NCBI GenBank assembly: GCA_005798285.1
Contig: SYKE01000078.1
Coordinates: 1 to 47,337 of the forward strand
Length of the DNA: 47,337 bases
Reading direction: 5' to 3'
From: Actinomycetota bacterium
Lineage (GTDB): Bacteria; Armatimonadota; SYMT01
A program made the position numbers and the translations under genes. The notes under the pieces were generated by a model that worked only from the letters and a program-made list of their open reading frames with translations, made no database searches and was not told the origin of the DNA. This document shows positions 39,211-47,337 of the stretch, piece after piece; within the stretch, counting starts at the first letter, position 1; the number at the start of each line of letters is the position of its first letter.

Positions 39211-41214
39211 ATGTTCAAACGCATCCATCCCGCACTATCACTTCTGCTCGCGCTCGGCCTCGTCAGCGCAGTCGTCACGCTGGTCGGGCGCTATTCAGTC
39301 GAGGCCGGCTTTCGTGCCGTTGAACTGGTGCTGGACCTGAACCAGGTTCGTGCGCTCGCGGCCGGCAGCGGCGGCTCGCTCGTGGGAACTCTCACCCACC
39401 TGAAAGAAGCGGGCGCTACCGGCGTAGCCGTCACCGAGGAGTCGATCGGCGATCTGGTCGACTCCGGCGCTCTGGCGCTGTCGGTGGTCCGAAAAGGCTC
39501 CGAGCGGCGCTCCGAGCTGCTTTGCAGAGACCCGGTGCTGTTCAACCGCATTCGGGAACAGCTTGAGGGGGTGCATCCCGGCTTCAAGGCAGTGCAGCCG
39601 GAGGCCCCGTGGGTGGAGTTCAGGCTCGACGCGGGTTCGGAGGGCGCGGAGCAGCCGCCGTTCTTTCTTCCGGGCCGGTTCGAGGAAAACCGGCTTTACC
39701 CCACCGGGCTCGACACCGAGGCGCTCACCAGCGTTCGAGCCGCCCGGTTGCAGGTCGCGGCGAGAGTGTGGAACCCTCCCACGATCTCGCAGAGCAGCAT
39801 TCGATTCATCGTGGGTAAGCTCACGGACACACAGGTGGACGCTGTCATCTTCGCCGGAGAGGAAGTTCTCGGCTTTCGCGAACTGCTGCCGGCGGCGAGT
39901 GACGCACTGCTGGCGTCGGGGCTGCGTTACGGAAGTGTCGAGTTCGGAAAACAACGCGGCGACGATCGCATGGCGAGGGCCATGGGATCCAGGATGCTGA
40001 GGGTACACTCCATCTCACCGGGCGAAATGGCTCGACTTTCCCCCGCAGAGGCGGTGGAACGCTACGCGAGGGCCGCGTCGGAGCGAAACATTCGGCTCTT
40101 CTACATCCGGTTCCCCGCCGGCGCATTTGTAGACGGCACGCGAGGAGCCGGTCGGTTTGTCTCGTCGGTTGGCCAGGCCACCGTTCGGTACGGGTTTGGC
40201 CTGGCGGCTGCCCACGAACTCAAGCCAACCTGGGATCCGGGACCGCTGAGGTTGGCCCGGGGCTGCATGGGTCTCGGTGCCGGAGCGGCCGTCGCCCTGC
40301 TGCTGATCCTGCTGATCCCGATCCCCACTCACCGCCACGGCGTGCTGGGAGTCGGGTTCGGCCTCCTGTTCTCCGCCGCTGCGGCATCGGGAGTCGGGAT
40401 CGGCATCGAAGCCACGGCGTTGACCGCGGCGGTGGTCTTTCCGTCACTCGGCCCTCTACTGCTGCCGCAACCCGTGGGCGCCTTTGACCGCCACGAAAAG
40501 CTTGCTGCCAGAGATCGCTCCGCCGGCATCCTGTCGGCGAGTCTCGAGTTTTCCGCGCTCGTCGCCATCACTCTCTGTGGCGGCGTACTGGTTGCGGCGC
40601 TTCTGGCGGACGTGCCCTACATGCTGAAGACCGACTCGTTTGCGGGAGTGAAACTCGCGACCACCCTCCCACTCATCGTGGTCGGGATCAGTTACCTGGT
40701 GGGCGCCACAGGATTGTATGAGCACCCGGCCGAGGAGTGGAAAGCCATTTCCACCCGGCTCCGATCTATTCTTGAGGATCCCGTTCGAGTGGGCACCCTG
40801 GTTGCCGGCGGCGCCGCGCTCGTGGTGCTTGCCATTGTAGTGGCCCGCTCGGGGAACGACTCCGGTCTCGATGTCTCCTCCGCCGAATTGCGGTTCCGTG
40901 CGCTTCTGGATCGCGTGTTGTTTGTGAGGCCGCGCACCAAGGAGTTTCTGCTCGGACACCCGGCCATGCTGCTGGCCCTGCTCCTTGCCGCAGTTCCGGC
41001 ACGGCGAGCCGTCGCCTTCCCCCTCATCCTGGTGGGGCTCATTGGTCAGGTGGGAATGCTGAACTCGTTCTGCCACCTCCACACGCCATTGAAACTGACG
41101 CTGATCCGCACCTTCAACGGCGCGTGGACCGGCATACTGATCGGTATCGCTGCCTGTTTGGTCTGGGGCATCCTCGACCCGGCACTCCGCCATGAGCGGT
41201 TGAGGAGACGTTGA
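39211..41214 (+). CDS. DUF5693 family polytopic membrane protein
   Basis: A 667-residue protein. An N-terminal membrane segment (about residues 10-30) is followed by a large extracytoplasmic region (about 35-345) and then eight or so transmembrane segments (for example AAVALLLILLIPIP and VAITLCGGVLVAALLADVPY). It matches DUF5693 by layout and by its position directly before csaB (1 base apart), a pairing known from Firmicutes and Armatimonadota. The partner CsaB makes pyruvylated wall polymers that bind S-layer proteins, so DUF5693 is presumed to act in the export, polymerisation or assembly of such polymers. Its biochemical role is not established. Confidence 0.75.
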   Translation: MFKRIHPALSLLLALGLVSAVVTLVGRYSVEAGFRAVELVLDLNQVRALAAGSGGSLVGTLTHLKEAGATGVAVTEESIGDLVDSGALALSVVRKGSERRSELLCRDPVLFNRIREQLEGVHPGFKAVQPEAPWVEFRLDAGSEGAEQPPFFLPGRFEENRLYPTGLDTEALTSVRAARLQVAARVWNPPTISQSSIRFIVGKLTDTQVDAVIFAGEEVLGFRELLPAASDALLASGLRYGSVEFGKQRGDDRMARAMGSRMLRVHSISPGEMARLSPAEAVERYARAASERNIRLFYIRFPAGAFVDGTRGAGRFVSSVGQATVRYGFGLAAAHELKPTWDPGPLRLARGCMGLGAGAAVALLLILLIPIPTHRHGVLGVGFGLLFSAAAASGVGIGIEATALTAAVVFPSLGPLLLPQPVGAFDRHEKLAARDRSAGILSASLEFSALVAITLCGGVLVAALLADVPYMLKTDSFAGVKLATTLPLIVVGISYLVGATGLYEHPAEEWKAISTRLRSILEDPVRVGTLVAGGAALVVLAIVVARSGNDSGLDVSSAELRFRALLDRVLFVRPRTKEFLLGHPAMLLALLLAAVPARRAVAFPLILVGLIGQVGMLNSFCHLHTPLKLTLIRTFNGAWTGILIGIAACLVWGILDPALRHERLRRR

Positions 41215-41215
41215 C

Positions 41216-42289
41216 GTGTCGAGGATTCTCTTCTCCGGCTATTACGGCCTGGGCAACGCCGGCGATGAAGCGGTGCTCGCAGCATCCATCGACCTGCTCC
41301 GGACCGAACTCCCCGGCGCCGCCTTCACGGTGCTTAGCGGCAACCCTGCGGCCACAGCGGCGGAATTCAAGGTGGATGCTGCCCCGAGAATGGCGCCCGG
41401 CGCGGTTATCGCTGCGATTCGGTCGAGTGATCTGGTCTTGAGTGGTGGCGGCAGTCTGCTGCAAGATCGCACCAGCATGAAGTCGCTGCTCTACTACCTC
41501 GCCATCCTGGCTCTCGCGAAGCGAATGGGAAAGAAGACGATGGTCTTCGCCCAGGGGATCGGACCCCTCCACCGACCCGCAGCGCGGCGACTCACGGCAC
41601 GGGTCCTCAGAGGGGTCGACGCGATCACCGTACGTGACGCCGACTCGGCGGACCTGCTCACGTCGATCGGCGTCTCCCAACCCGCTCCCGAGGTCACGGC
41701 GGATCCCGTTTTCGCGCTCCGCCCCAAAGTTACCGACCGTGTTCGCGCGGCAGCGGCTGAGCGTCCCGTGGTCGGTGTTTCGCTCCGACCGTGGCCGGGG
41801 GTGGAGGGCATCCTGGAACCGTTGGCGCATACGCTGAGCAAGTACGACGGGGAGTTCCGCGTCCAACTCTGGCCACTCTTTCCAGAGCAGGACTCTCCGC
41901 TCTGCGCCTCGTTGCAGTCCCTCCTGCCCGGGGCCGGCGCCGTGCCACCCGGCCTGACTCCGGGCGAGTGGATGTGCCTGGCAGGCTGGACCGATGCCAT
42001 CATCGGAATGCGGCTGCACTCCCTGATCTTTGGCGCCGCGCGGGGAACCCCAATTCTGGGTATCAGCTATGACCCCAAGGTCGACGCCCTGCTGGGAAGG
42101 CTTCGGGCTCGGGCGGTCGGAACTGCGGCAAGCCTGGACACCGCCGCGCTGGAAACGGCGCTGGATGCGGCGTTGTCGGGCGATGAGGCAAAACGTAGAG
42201 ATCGAGAGATGCGCTCGGCCCACCTCCAGGAGGCGGCTATTCGGAACGCCAGACGTGCCGCAGGGCTCCTCAGCCCAAAAAGTGCATGA
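41216..42289 (+). CDS. csaB: Polysaccharide pyruvyl transferase CsaB
   Basis: A 357-residue protein from GTG 41216, 1 base after the DUF5693 stop. Family motifs: SGYYGLGNAGDEAVL at the N terminus, LVLSGGGSLLQD, VFAQGIGPL, TVRDADSADLL, VGVSLRPWPG and IIGMRLHSLIFGA. The GT-B-like fold transfers pyruvate from phosphoenolpyruvate to sugars of the secondary cell-wall polymer, giving the ketal that SLH domains of S-layer proteins recognise. This suggests that the organism has an SLH-anchored S-layer or outer envelope. No SLH protein is seen in the window. Confidence 0.92.
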   Translation: MSRILFSGYYGLGNAGDEAVLAASIDLLRTELPGAAFTVLSGNPAATAAEFKVDAAPRMAPGAVIAAIRSSDLVLSGGGSLLQDRTSMKSLLYYLAILALAKRMGKKTMVFAQGIGPLHRPAARRLTARVLRGVDAITVRDADSADLLTSIGVSQPAPEVTADPVFALRPKVTDRVRAAAAERPVVGVSLRPWPGVEGILEPLAHTLSKYDGEFRVQLWPLFPEQDSPLCASLQSLLPGAGAVPPGLTPGEWMCLAGWTDAIIGMRLHSLIFGAARGTPILGISYDPKVDALLGRLRARAVGTAASLDTAALETALDAALSGDEAKRRDREMRSAHLQEAAIRNARRAAGLLSPKSA

Positions 42290-42411
42290 GCATCCGAGGA
42301 AGATGGCAACCTTCGTCGAACGACCTGACGTCCCTTGGAAGAGGGACCGGCGGTTCGCAGCGGGAACCTAACGCGAGATTGATGTAAGGAAGGCAGCAGG
42401 TAGACGGCAGC

Positions 42412-43332
42412 GTGGCCGCAGCGCCCATGAGTGTCTATGAGTATCTTCCGCCGTACTATCGGGTGGCGGAAGGCCAGGTCTATTCGCCCGAAGAGGCCCG
42501 ACGCTACACCGAGCGTCTGGCGCGCACTCACTACGAGAACTTTACCGTGGTCTCGTGGTTCCTTCCGCGCGAACTTCGGCGGCACATGTTTAACATTTAC
42601 GCGTACTGCCGGTGGTCGGACGATCTCGGCGACGAGATCCCCGATCGGGCGATGGCGCTGGATGCGTTGAACTGGTGGCGCGGAGAACTCGATGCCTGTT
42701 TCGATGGCCGTCCCGGGCACCCCGTGTTCGTCGCCCTGCGGGAGACCGTGACCCAGTTCGACATTCCCGCCGAACCGTTCCACCATCTCCTCGATGCCTT
42801 TGTTCAGGATCAGTCCATTCGGCGGTTTCGGAATTACGATGAGGTCGAGCACTACTGCCGGCGCAGCGCCAATCCGGTGGGTCGACTCGTGCTTTACCTC
42901 TTCGGTTGCCGCGACAAAGAGCGCCAACAACTTTCCGATGCCACCTGCACCGCACTGCAACTGGCGAACTTCTGGCAAGACGTGACCGTGGACTGGGAGA
43001 AGGACCGAGTCTACCTCCCGCAAGACGAGATGGGGCGTTTCGGCGTTTCCGATGACCACATCGCACGCCGCGAGTTTACTCCCCAGTTTCGGGACCTCAT
43101 GGAGTTTGAGGTGAAGCGAGCGCGACGCCTGTTCGCGCGTGGCCTGCCCCTGGTCTACATGGTGCCCCGGCGACTTCGCCTCGACATCGAACTCTTTACC
43201 CGCGGCGGCGAAGCGATCCTCGATCGGATCGAAGCCCAGAACTACGATGTGCTGTCATCTCGGCCCGCACTCAGCAAGTCCTTTAAAGCCGGGCTGATAC
43301 TTCAGCGACTCCTGGGTTCGCCGCGACGATAG
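42412..43332 (+). CDS. hpnC: Squalene synthase-like HpnC
   Basis: A 306-residue trans-isoprenyl diphosphate synthase-type protein from GTG 42412; ATG 42427 is an alternative. The first aspartate-rich motif is DDLGDE (70-75) and the second NFWQDVTVDWEKDRVYLP (about 186-203). HYENFTVVSWFLP at the N terminus is typical of HpnC, which, with HpnD and HpnE, makes squalene for hopanoids. HpnD and HpnE are not seen here, so the pathway may be elsewhere. It lies 122 bases downstream of csaB. It could instead serve carotenoid-type condensation. Confidence 0.88.
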   Translation: MAAAPMSVYEYLPPYYRVAEGQVYSPEEARRYTERLARTHYENFTVVSWFLPRELRRHMFNIYAYCRWSDDLGDEIPDRAMALDALNWWRGELDACFDGRPGHPVFVALRETVTQFDIPAEPFHHLLDAFVQDQSIRRFRNYDEVEHYCRRSANPVGRLVLYLFGCRDKERQQLSDATCTALQLANFWQDVTVDWEKDRVYLPQDEMGRFGVSDDHIARREFTPQFRDLMEFEVKRARRLFARGLPLVYMVPRRLRLDIELFTRGGEAILDRIEAQNYDVLSSRPALSKSFKAGLILQRLLGSPRR

Positions 43333-43435
43333 AGCACCCCCGGGTCCTGCGACGCTTCCGTGGGAGCGTAGGCCGGCCCTGATCGAACTCCAACCCGAAG
43401 CCGGCAAGCCCGGTTTCCCCGATGTGAAACCGAAC

Positions 43436-44320
43436 ATGATCCGATTGATCCGCTATACCCAGAACGGCCGCGCTAACTGGGGCGCCGTGCTGACCGATGG
43501 CTCTGTTGCCCGCCTCGCCGTTGAGCAGGAGACACCGGGCTGGTTCCTCAGCGCGCTGCTGCAGTGGGATCGACCCGCGGCAATCGTTGCATCCGCGGCG
43601 GACACGGCTCCGCGCGAGGCGGCTACCTTTCAGGCAATGCTCGAGGCAGGCGCCCTTCTCGCGCCCATCGACCGCCAGGAAGTCTGGGCTGCGGGCGTGA
43701 CGTACCTTCGAAGCAAGGTGGCCCGCATGGCGGAGAGCGAGGGCGCCGCGCGCTTCTACGACCTGGTGTATGACGCTGAGCGCCCCGAACTCTTCCTGAA
43801 GGCGACGCCCAATCGGGTGTCCGGTCCGGGCGCGCCCATCCGTATTCGCGAGGACGCCCGCTGGAACGTGCCGGAGCCCGAGGCCGCCGTGCTTGTGGCG
43901 TCGAATGGTCGGATCGCCGGGTACACCATCGGCAATGATGTGAGTTCGCGAGACATTGAGGGTGAAAACCCGCTCTACCTGCCCCAGGCCAAGGTGTACC
44001 GCCAATCCTGCGGGCTGGGACCGGCGATCCTGCTGGTGGACGAAGACCAGCCGCACCGGACACTCCCCATTCGACTCGAGATCCATCGGGACGGAGCCGA
44101 GGCGTTTTCGGGCGACACCGGCACCGACCGGATGAAGCGGACCTTTGGCGATCTAGTCTCCTGGCTCTGCCGCGAGAACGAGTTCCCGCACGGGGCGTTC
44201 CTCTGCACGGGCACCGGTCTGGTTCCCGGAGATGAATTCACGCTTCAGGCAGGCGACGTCGTGCGGATCTCCATTGAAGGAATCGGCTGTCTGGAGAACC
44301 CGGTGGTTCAGGGCGGCTGA
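43436..44320 (+). CDS. Fumarylacetoacetate hydrolase family enzyme
   Basis: About 294 residues from ATG 43436; GTG 43424 in the same frame is the alternative, and neither has a clear ribosome-binding site. FAH-family motifs: GVTYLRSK, FLKATPNRVSGPG, WNVPEPEAAVLV (metal-binding Glu pair), GNDVSSRDIEG and GLGPAILL. The family hydrolyses or dehydrates diketo acids, for example 2,4-diketo-3-deoxy sugar acids or fumarylacetoacetate. Given the many sugar-acid genes in the window, a sugar-acid substrate is plausible but unproven. A bidirectional terminator follows. Confidence 0.88.
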   Translation: MIRLIRYTQNGRANWGAVLTDGSVARLAVEQETPGWFLSALLQWDRPAAIVASAADTAPREAATFQAMLEAGALLAPIDRQEVWAAGVTYLRSKVARMAESEGAARFYDLVYDAERPELFLKATPNRVSGPGAPIRIREDARWNVPEPEAAVLVASNGRIAGYTIGNDVSSRDIEGENPLYLPQAKVYRQSCGLGPAILLVDEDQPHRTLPIRLEIHRDGAEAFSGDTGTDRMKRTFGDLVSWLCRENEFPHGAFLCTGTGLVPGDEFTLQAGDVVRISIEGIGCLENPVVQGG

Positions 44321-44349
44321 TCCGGATCGAGTCTGCCGCGAAACACAAC

Positions 44350-44381
44350 GGGCGGAAGCATCCCGAGGGATGTCTCCGCCC
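44350..44381. terminator. Bidirectional terminator between convergent genes
   Basis: GGGCGGA (44350-44356), two mismatched bases, CATCCC, then GGGATG and TCCGCCC (44375-44381), giving 13 paired positions in one hairpin with a very short loop. It lies between the FAH-family gene and the convergent sugar-binding-protein gene. Confidence 0.6.
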
Positions 44382-44416
44382 AGCTCCTCAGCGATCGCAA
44401 ACCGGTGCGGCTGGGA

Positions 44417-45460
44417 TCACTTCTCCAGAGGGAACAGGAGCTTGTGGATCTTCGTGTCGGTCATGTTGTCTTTGCGAACGACCGTGGCGCCCGTGTCGAT
44501 GCGCTTGTCCACAGTACCCTCGCCCCGGACGATCCTGGCGATCGCCTTGACGCCTTCGTAACCCATCTTGAACGGGTCCTGAACCACGATCGCCTGAACG
44601 GCGCCCTTCTCCAGGAACTCGAGCTCGCTCTTGCTGGCGTCGAAGCCGACCAGCTTCACCTTCCCCACGAGCTTTCGCGTGTCGAGCACACCGGCGGCGC
44701 CCACGACATTCGGCTCGTTCGAAGCGAAAACGCCCGCCAGATCGGAATGCTGCGTGAGCAGGGTTTCCATCTTGTCCGCCGCCTTGGCGGAGTCGCTGTC
44801 GGTGTACTCCACGCCGACGATCTCAATTCCGGGGAACTCCTTGATGCCCTGCAGGAAGCCCTTCTCTCGCTCATCTGAGGTGCCGGCTCCCTTCAAGAAG
44901 GACAGCACGGCGACCTTGCCCTTCCCGCCCAGCAGCTTGCCCATCTCCGTCGCGGCGAGGGCTGCCGCCGCCACGTTATCCGTGGCGATGAAGGAGCGAG
45001 ACTTGTCGGGATCGATGCCGGAATCGATGGTGACGACCGGAATCTTCTTCGCTTCCAGGTCCTCGACGGTCTTCACGAGCGCGTTCTTATCGGTCGCCGC
45101 CATCACGACCCCATCGACGCCCTGGCTGGCATAGCCATTGATGATGTCGATCTGGTCCTGAATGTTGGTTTCAGCCTTCGGACCGTTCCAGAGCACTTCG
45201 CAATTGAGCTCGGATGCGGCGGCCTCTGCACCCGCCTTGATCGTCTGCCAGAACTCGTGGGTGGTGCCCTTGGGGACCACGGCAACCTTCAGACGCTTCC
45301 CGCTCGCCGCGCCCGAGGAAGTGGGGGCAGCACCGGTGCCGCTGGTCGCGCCGGGCGCCGGTTGGGAGCCGGAGTCGCTCCCCGTTTCCTGTACGCAGCC
45401 GGCCAGCGCAAACATCGCCAGTGGCGCAGCCAACATGAGTCCCCATCGCAGCCTGCTCAT
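44417..45460 (-). CDS. Sugar ABC transporter substrate-binding lipoprotein (RbsB-like)
   Basis: A 347-residue periplasmic binding protein of the ribose/galactose type. The signal peptide ends in the lipobox FALAGC with lipidated Cys22, then a serine, glycine and alanine-rich linker leads to two Rossmann-like lobes. Motifs include VAVVPKGTTHEFW, AAATDKNALV-like GVVMAATDKNAL, TIDSGID and GVFASNEPNVVGAAG. It delivers a pentose, hexose or related ligand to the permease. It lies 48 bases downstream of the permease on the same strand. No ATP-binding subunit is in this operon. Confidence 0.92.
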   Translation of the reverse strand: MSRLRWGLMLAAPLAMFALAGCVQETGSDSGSQPAPGATSGTGAAPTSSGAASGKRLKVAVVPKGTTHEFWQTIKAGAEAAASELNCEVLWNGPKAETNIQDQIDIINGYASQGVDGVVMAATDKNALVKTVEDLEAKKIPVVTIDSGIDPDKSRSFIATDNVAAAALAATEMGKLLGGKGKVAVLSFLKGAGTSDEREKGFLQGIKEFPGIEIVGVEYTDSDSAKAADKMETLLTQHSDLAGVFASNEPNVVGAAGVLDTRKLVGKVKLVGFDASKSELEFLEKGAVQAIVVQDPFKMGYEGVKAIARIVRGEGTVDKRIDTGATVVRKDNMTDTKIHKLLFPLEK

Positions 45461-45508
45461 CGTGTGACCTCTCTCGCGGCATCTCCGCCGCCTGAAGGCG
45501 CCGAGCGC

Positions 45509-46501
45509 TCACCTGGAGCGGGCGCGGCTAACTCGATCGTAAACGACCGCCACGACGATGGCCACACCCAGGGCCACCGTCTGCCAGTAGGAGTCCAGTC
45601 TCAGCATTCGAAGCCCGACCCGGAGCGACGCCATCAAGAGGGCGCCGAGCACGGTGCCGAGCACCGACCCGCGTCCGCCCGAGAGGCTCGTGCCGCCGAT
45701 CACCGCAGCGGCGATGGCTTCCAACTCCATGCTCTCTGAGCCCGTCGGCTGGCCGATCCGGATGCGGGCCGCCTGGACGACGCCACCGAAGCCGAACAGC
45801 AGCCCCGCCATCACAAAGTAGCGGGTGAGCCACGCATCCACCTTCACCCCGGAGAGTCGCGCCGACTCCGGGTTGCTGCCGATGGCAAAGCAGTATCGGC
45901 CGCCCCGGGTGTAGGTCAGAAAGATGTGGGCTGCCACTCCGACGATGACGATGTAGAGCATAAGGATGCTCGGAATGAACAGCTTGTGCCGTTCGTCGAG
46001 CGGAAACTCGCCGCTGGCCAATCCCAGAAACATCGGGGGCAGCAGGCTGGTGTTGCGGGCTCCGGTAAGTGCAAGCGCCAGGCCCCGGAACACCATCATC
46101 GACCCGAGCGTGATGATGAACGGGTGTAGTTTGGTCCGAGTGGAGACGAACCCGTTGAAGAACCCGATCATCCCTCCGGCAAGGGTTGCCAGCAGCGCTG
46201 CCAGCAAGGGGGGGACGTTGTGCTCAAGCATCAACACCGCGGCCAGAGTTCCCGTGAACGCCACCACAGCGCCCACCGAGAGATCGATGCCGCCCGACAC
46301 GATGACAAGCGTCTGACCGACCCCCACGATCACGATGATCGCAGCCTGCTGGCCGATATCCTGCAAGTTCTGCGGAGTCAGGAACTTCCCGCCCGAGCCG
46401 AGCGAGAAGAGGACCGCCATCAAGACCAGCACCCCGAGCGGCGCCGCGAAGCGCAGCAGGGCTTGACTGATGCGGGAAGCTCCCGAAGCCGATTCGCTCA
46501 A
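45509..46501 (-). CDS. Ribose-type ABC transporter permease (RbsC-like)
   Basis: A 330-residue membrane protein from TTG 46501, 1 base after the RidA stop, so translation is likely coupled. About ten transmembrane segments; diagnostic motifs GIDLSVGAVVAFTG, NGFVSTRTKLHPFIITLGSMMVFRG and GGTSLSGGRGSVLGTVLGA match the BPD_transp_2 (RbsC) family. It forms the channel for the sugar delivered by the lipoprotein encoded next. A second permease of this family is encoded divergently at 47108. Confidence 0.92.
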   Translation of the reverse strand: MSESASGASRISQALLRFAAPLGVLVLMAVLFSLGSGGKFLTPQNLQDIGQQAAIIVIVGVGQTLVIVSGGIDLSVGAVVAFTGTLAAVLMLEHNVPPLLAALLATLAGGMIGFFNGFVSTRTKLHPFIITLGSMMVFRGLALALTGARNTSLLPPMFLGLASGEFPLDERHKLFIPSILMLYIVIVGVAAHIFLTYTRGGRYCFAIGSNPESARLSGVKVDAWLTRYFVMAGLLFGFGGVVQAARIRIGQPTGSESMELEAIAAAVIGGTSLSGGRGSVLGTVLGALLMASLRVGLRMLRLDSYWQTVALGVAIVVAVVYDRVSRARSR

Positions 46502-46502
46502 G

Positions 46503-46892
46503 CTAACCTGCCAGACCGGGCTTGTAGGCGACGCAGTCGATCTCTACCCGAATGACGGCCGGCGGATGGGCCTCCACGGTGGTTCGGGCCGGGGGCTCGG
46601 ATGGGAAGAACTCGGCGTAAACCTCGTTCATGGCGCCGAAATCGTGACGGCTGGCGAGGTAGACGTTGCACTTCACCACATCCGCCATCGTGGCGCCGGC
46701 CGCCTCGAGGATGGTCTGTATGTTCTTGAGCACCTGGCGGGTTTCAGCCTGGACGCTGTCTACGATCATCTTGCCGGACTGGGGATCCTTGGGACCCTGC
46801 CCGGCGACGTAGATGAAGTCCCCGGCGATGACGGCCTGGGAGTAGGGCCCGGAGGGTGTGGGCGCTGCGTCGGTTCGAACTGTCTTGCGCAT
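46503..46892 (-). CDS. RidA family reactive intermediate deaminase
   Basis: A 129-residue RidA/YjgF protein from ATG 46892. Conserved parts: GPYSQAVIAGDFIYVAGQGP, VLKNIQTILEAAGATMADVVK, NEVYAEFFPSEPPARTTVEA (Arg103, carboxylate-binding) and VRVEIDCVAY-like VIRVEIDCVAY. It hydrolyses reactive enamine/imine intermediates made by PLP enzymes; some members act on other small amines. It is the first gene of an operon with an RbsC-like permease and RbsB-like lipoprotein, an unusual context. Longer in-frame starts up to 47123 are rejected because they overlap the divergent permease. Confidence 0.92.
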   Translation of the reverse strand: MRKTVRTDAAPTPSGPYSQAVIAGDFIYVAGQGPKDPQSGKMIVDSVQAETRQVLKNIQTILEAAGATMADVVKCNVYLASRHDFGAMNEVYAEFFPSEPPARTTVEAHPPAVIRVEIDCVAYKPGLAG

Positions 46893-47107
46893 GGGTTTCC
46901 GGTCGATGGAAGTTGGGACGCTCGATGCGCCTCCGTAGCTTTTAGCCGCGCCCCACGAATTCCCCTCGTGAGGCTGCGCCCGCCGGCGAACGCGGAGCCT
47001 GCCGGAGGAGCATTCGAGTACGCGGGCGAATTTCGGCTCGGGCAGGAACGCATCCCCACCCACACACCACGCCATGCCGGCATAAGTCGTCGGGGGAACA
47101 TCCCGTT

Positions 47108-47337
47108 TTGAGCAGCACCCCACCCGCGGAACTATCGGACTCCCAACGCGCCCCGCGGCGCCGCATCCGCATTCGGCGAGAGTACGGGCTCCTCATGTTG
47201 TTCCTCGTTACGGGTGGCCTGCTCAGTGCGCTGGTCCCCTACTTCCTCACCCCGGCAAATCTCCTCGGTGTGCTGACGGACCAGGCTGCGCTAGGGGTTC
47301 TCGCGGTGGGTATGACCCTTGTCATCCTCACCGGCGG
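47108..47337 (+). CDS. Ribose-type ABC transporter permease (3' truncated)
   Basis: Partial gene cut by the window end. From TTG 47108 the frame reads an N-terminal basic stretch, then a membrane segment (MLFLVTGGLLSALVPYFLTP, about residue 30 on) and NLLGVLTDQAALGVLAVGMT with VILTG at the edge, the start of the GxDLS motif region of RbsC-like permeases. GGGGGA lies about 11 bases upstream. It diverges from the RidA operon by 215 bases. It may be a second sugar permease with its own binding protein and ATPase beyond the window. Confidence 0.8.
   Translation, partial: MSSTPPAELSDSQRAPRRRIRIRREYGLLMLFLVTGGLLSALVPYFLTPANLLGVLTDQAALGVLAVGMTLVILTG

Noticed and set aside
38263..39228. Upstream extension of the CocE/NonD hydrolase frame
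   Set aside because: Runs antisense through the rhomboid gene; the signal peptide and RBS place the start at 38262.
1..47337. CRISPR arrays, tRNA or rRNA genes, insertion sequences, phage integrases
   Set aside because: Looked for repeats with regular spacers, cloverleaf-like segments, transposase motifs and terminal inverted repeats; none was convincing.

Overview
The window is GC-rich bacterial chromosome with about 43 protein genes on both strands, short intergenic gaps, and many stop/start overlaps (ATGA, GTGA, TGATG) that mark translationally coupled operons. No rRNA, tRNA, CRISPR array, insertion sequence or phage gene was found. The gene mix suggests an environmental heterotroph. It includes many Gfo/Idh/MocA oxidoreductases and xylose-isomerase-like TIM barrels, several twin-arginine-type secreted enzymes, a PQQ-like propeller, and glycoside hydrolases of GH5, GH29 and six-hairpin type. 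It also has NIPSNAP proteins, ribose-type sugar ABC transporters, and a DUF5693 membrane protein next to csaB. The last pair, plus HpnC, points best to Armatimonadota or a close relative. This placement is inference from gene content; Planctomycetota or Acidobacteriota-like lineages are not excluded.

Layout, left to right. 1-2053 (+): 3' part of a TIM-barrel epimerase/isomerase, a Gfo/Idh/MocA oxidoreductase and a small membrane protein. 2131-3920 (+): an SMC/OLD-like AAA ATPase overlapping by 4 bases a small TOPRIM-like protein, which is the best candidate for a defence module in the window. 3917-8673 (+): secreted six-hairpin-like glycosidase, PQQ-like propeller and hydroxypyruvate-isomerase-like protein. 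8736-9887 (-) is a GH5-like hydrolase, diverging from a FAD oxidoreductase (10133-11218, +). 11231-13934 (-) is a coupled operon: small Cys-motif protein, ankyrin protein, HEAT-TlpA fusion and glycerophosphodiesterase, with a consensus TATAAT upstream. 14174-17586 (-) holds two tandem delta-60-repeat proteins and an unrecognised protein. 17827-23129 has a secreted alpha/beta hydrolase (-), then NIPSNAP tandem protein, LipB, a secreted OB-like protein, a Spy-like periplasmic protein and a DUF3445 (HODM alpha-like) protein (+).

23214-35525 (-) is a long carbohydrate block. A GH29 alpha-L-fucosidase is coupled to a Gfo/Idh/MocA protein. Next is an outer-membrane-barrel-like protein whose signal peptide is cut off by an in-frame TGA, then an MFS transporter. 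Last is a tightly overlapping six-gene operon: CMD, mannonate-dehydratase-like enolase, double-propeller glycosidase/sialidase-like protein, phytanoyl-CoA dioxygenase-like protein, Zn-alcohol dehydrogenase and SDR. It looks like a sugar or sugar-acid release and oxidation pathway whose substrate cannot be read from sequence.

35557-44320 is mostly envelope and housekeeping: RluD-like pseudouridine synthase, CocE/NonD hydrolase (-), rhomboid protease, DUF5693, CsaB, HpnC and a fumarylacetoacetate-hydrolase-family enzyme. 44417-46892 (-) encodes RidA, a ribose-type ABC permease and its lipoprotein binding protein. A second such permease starts divergently at 47108 and runs off the end.
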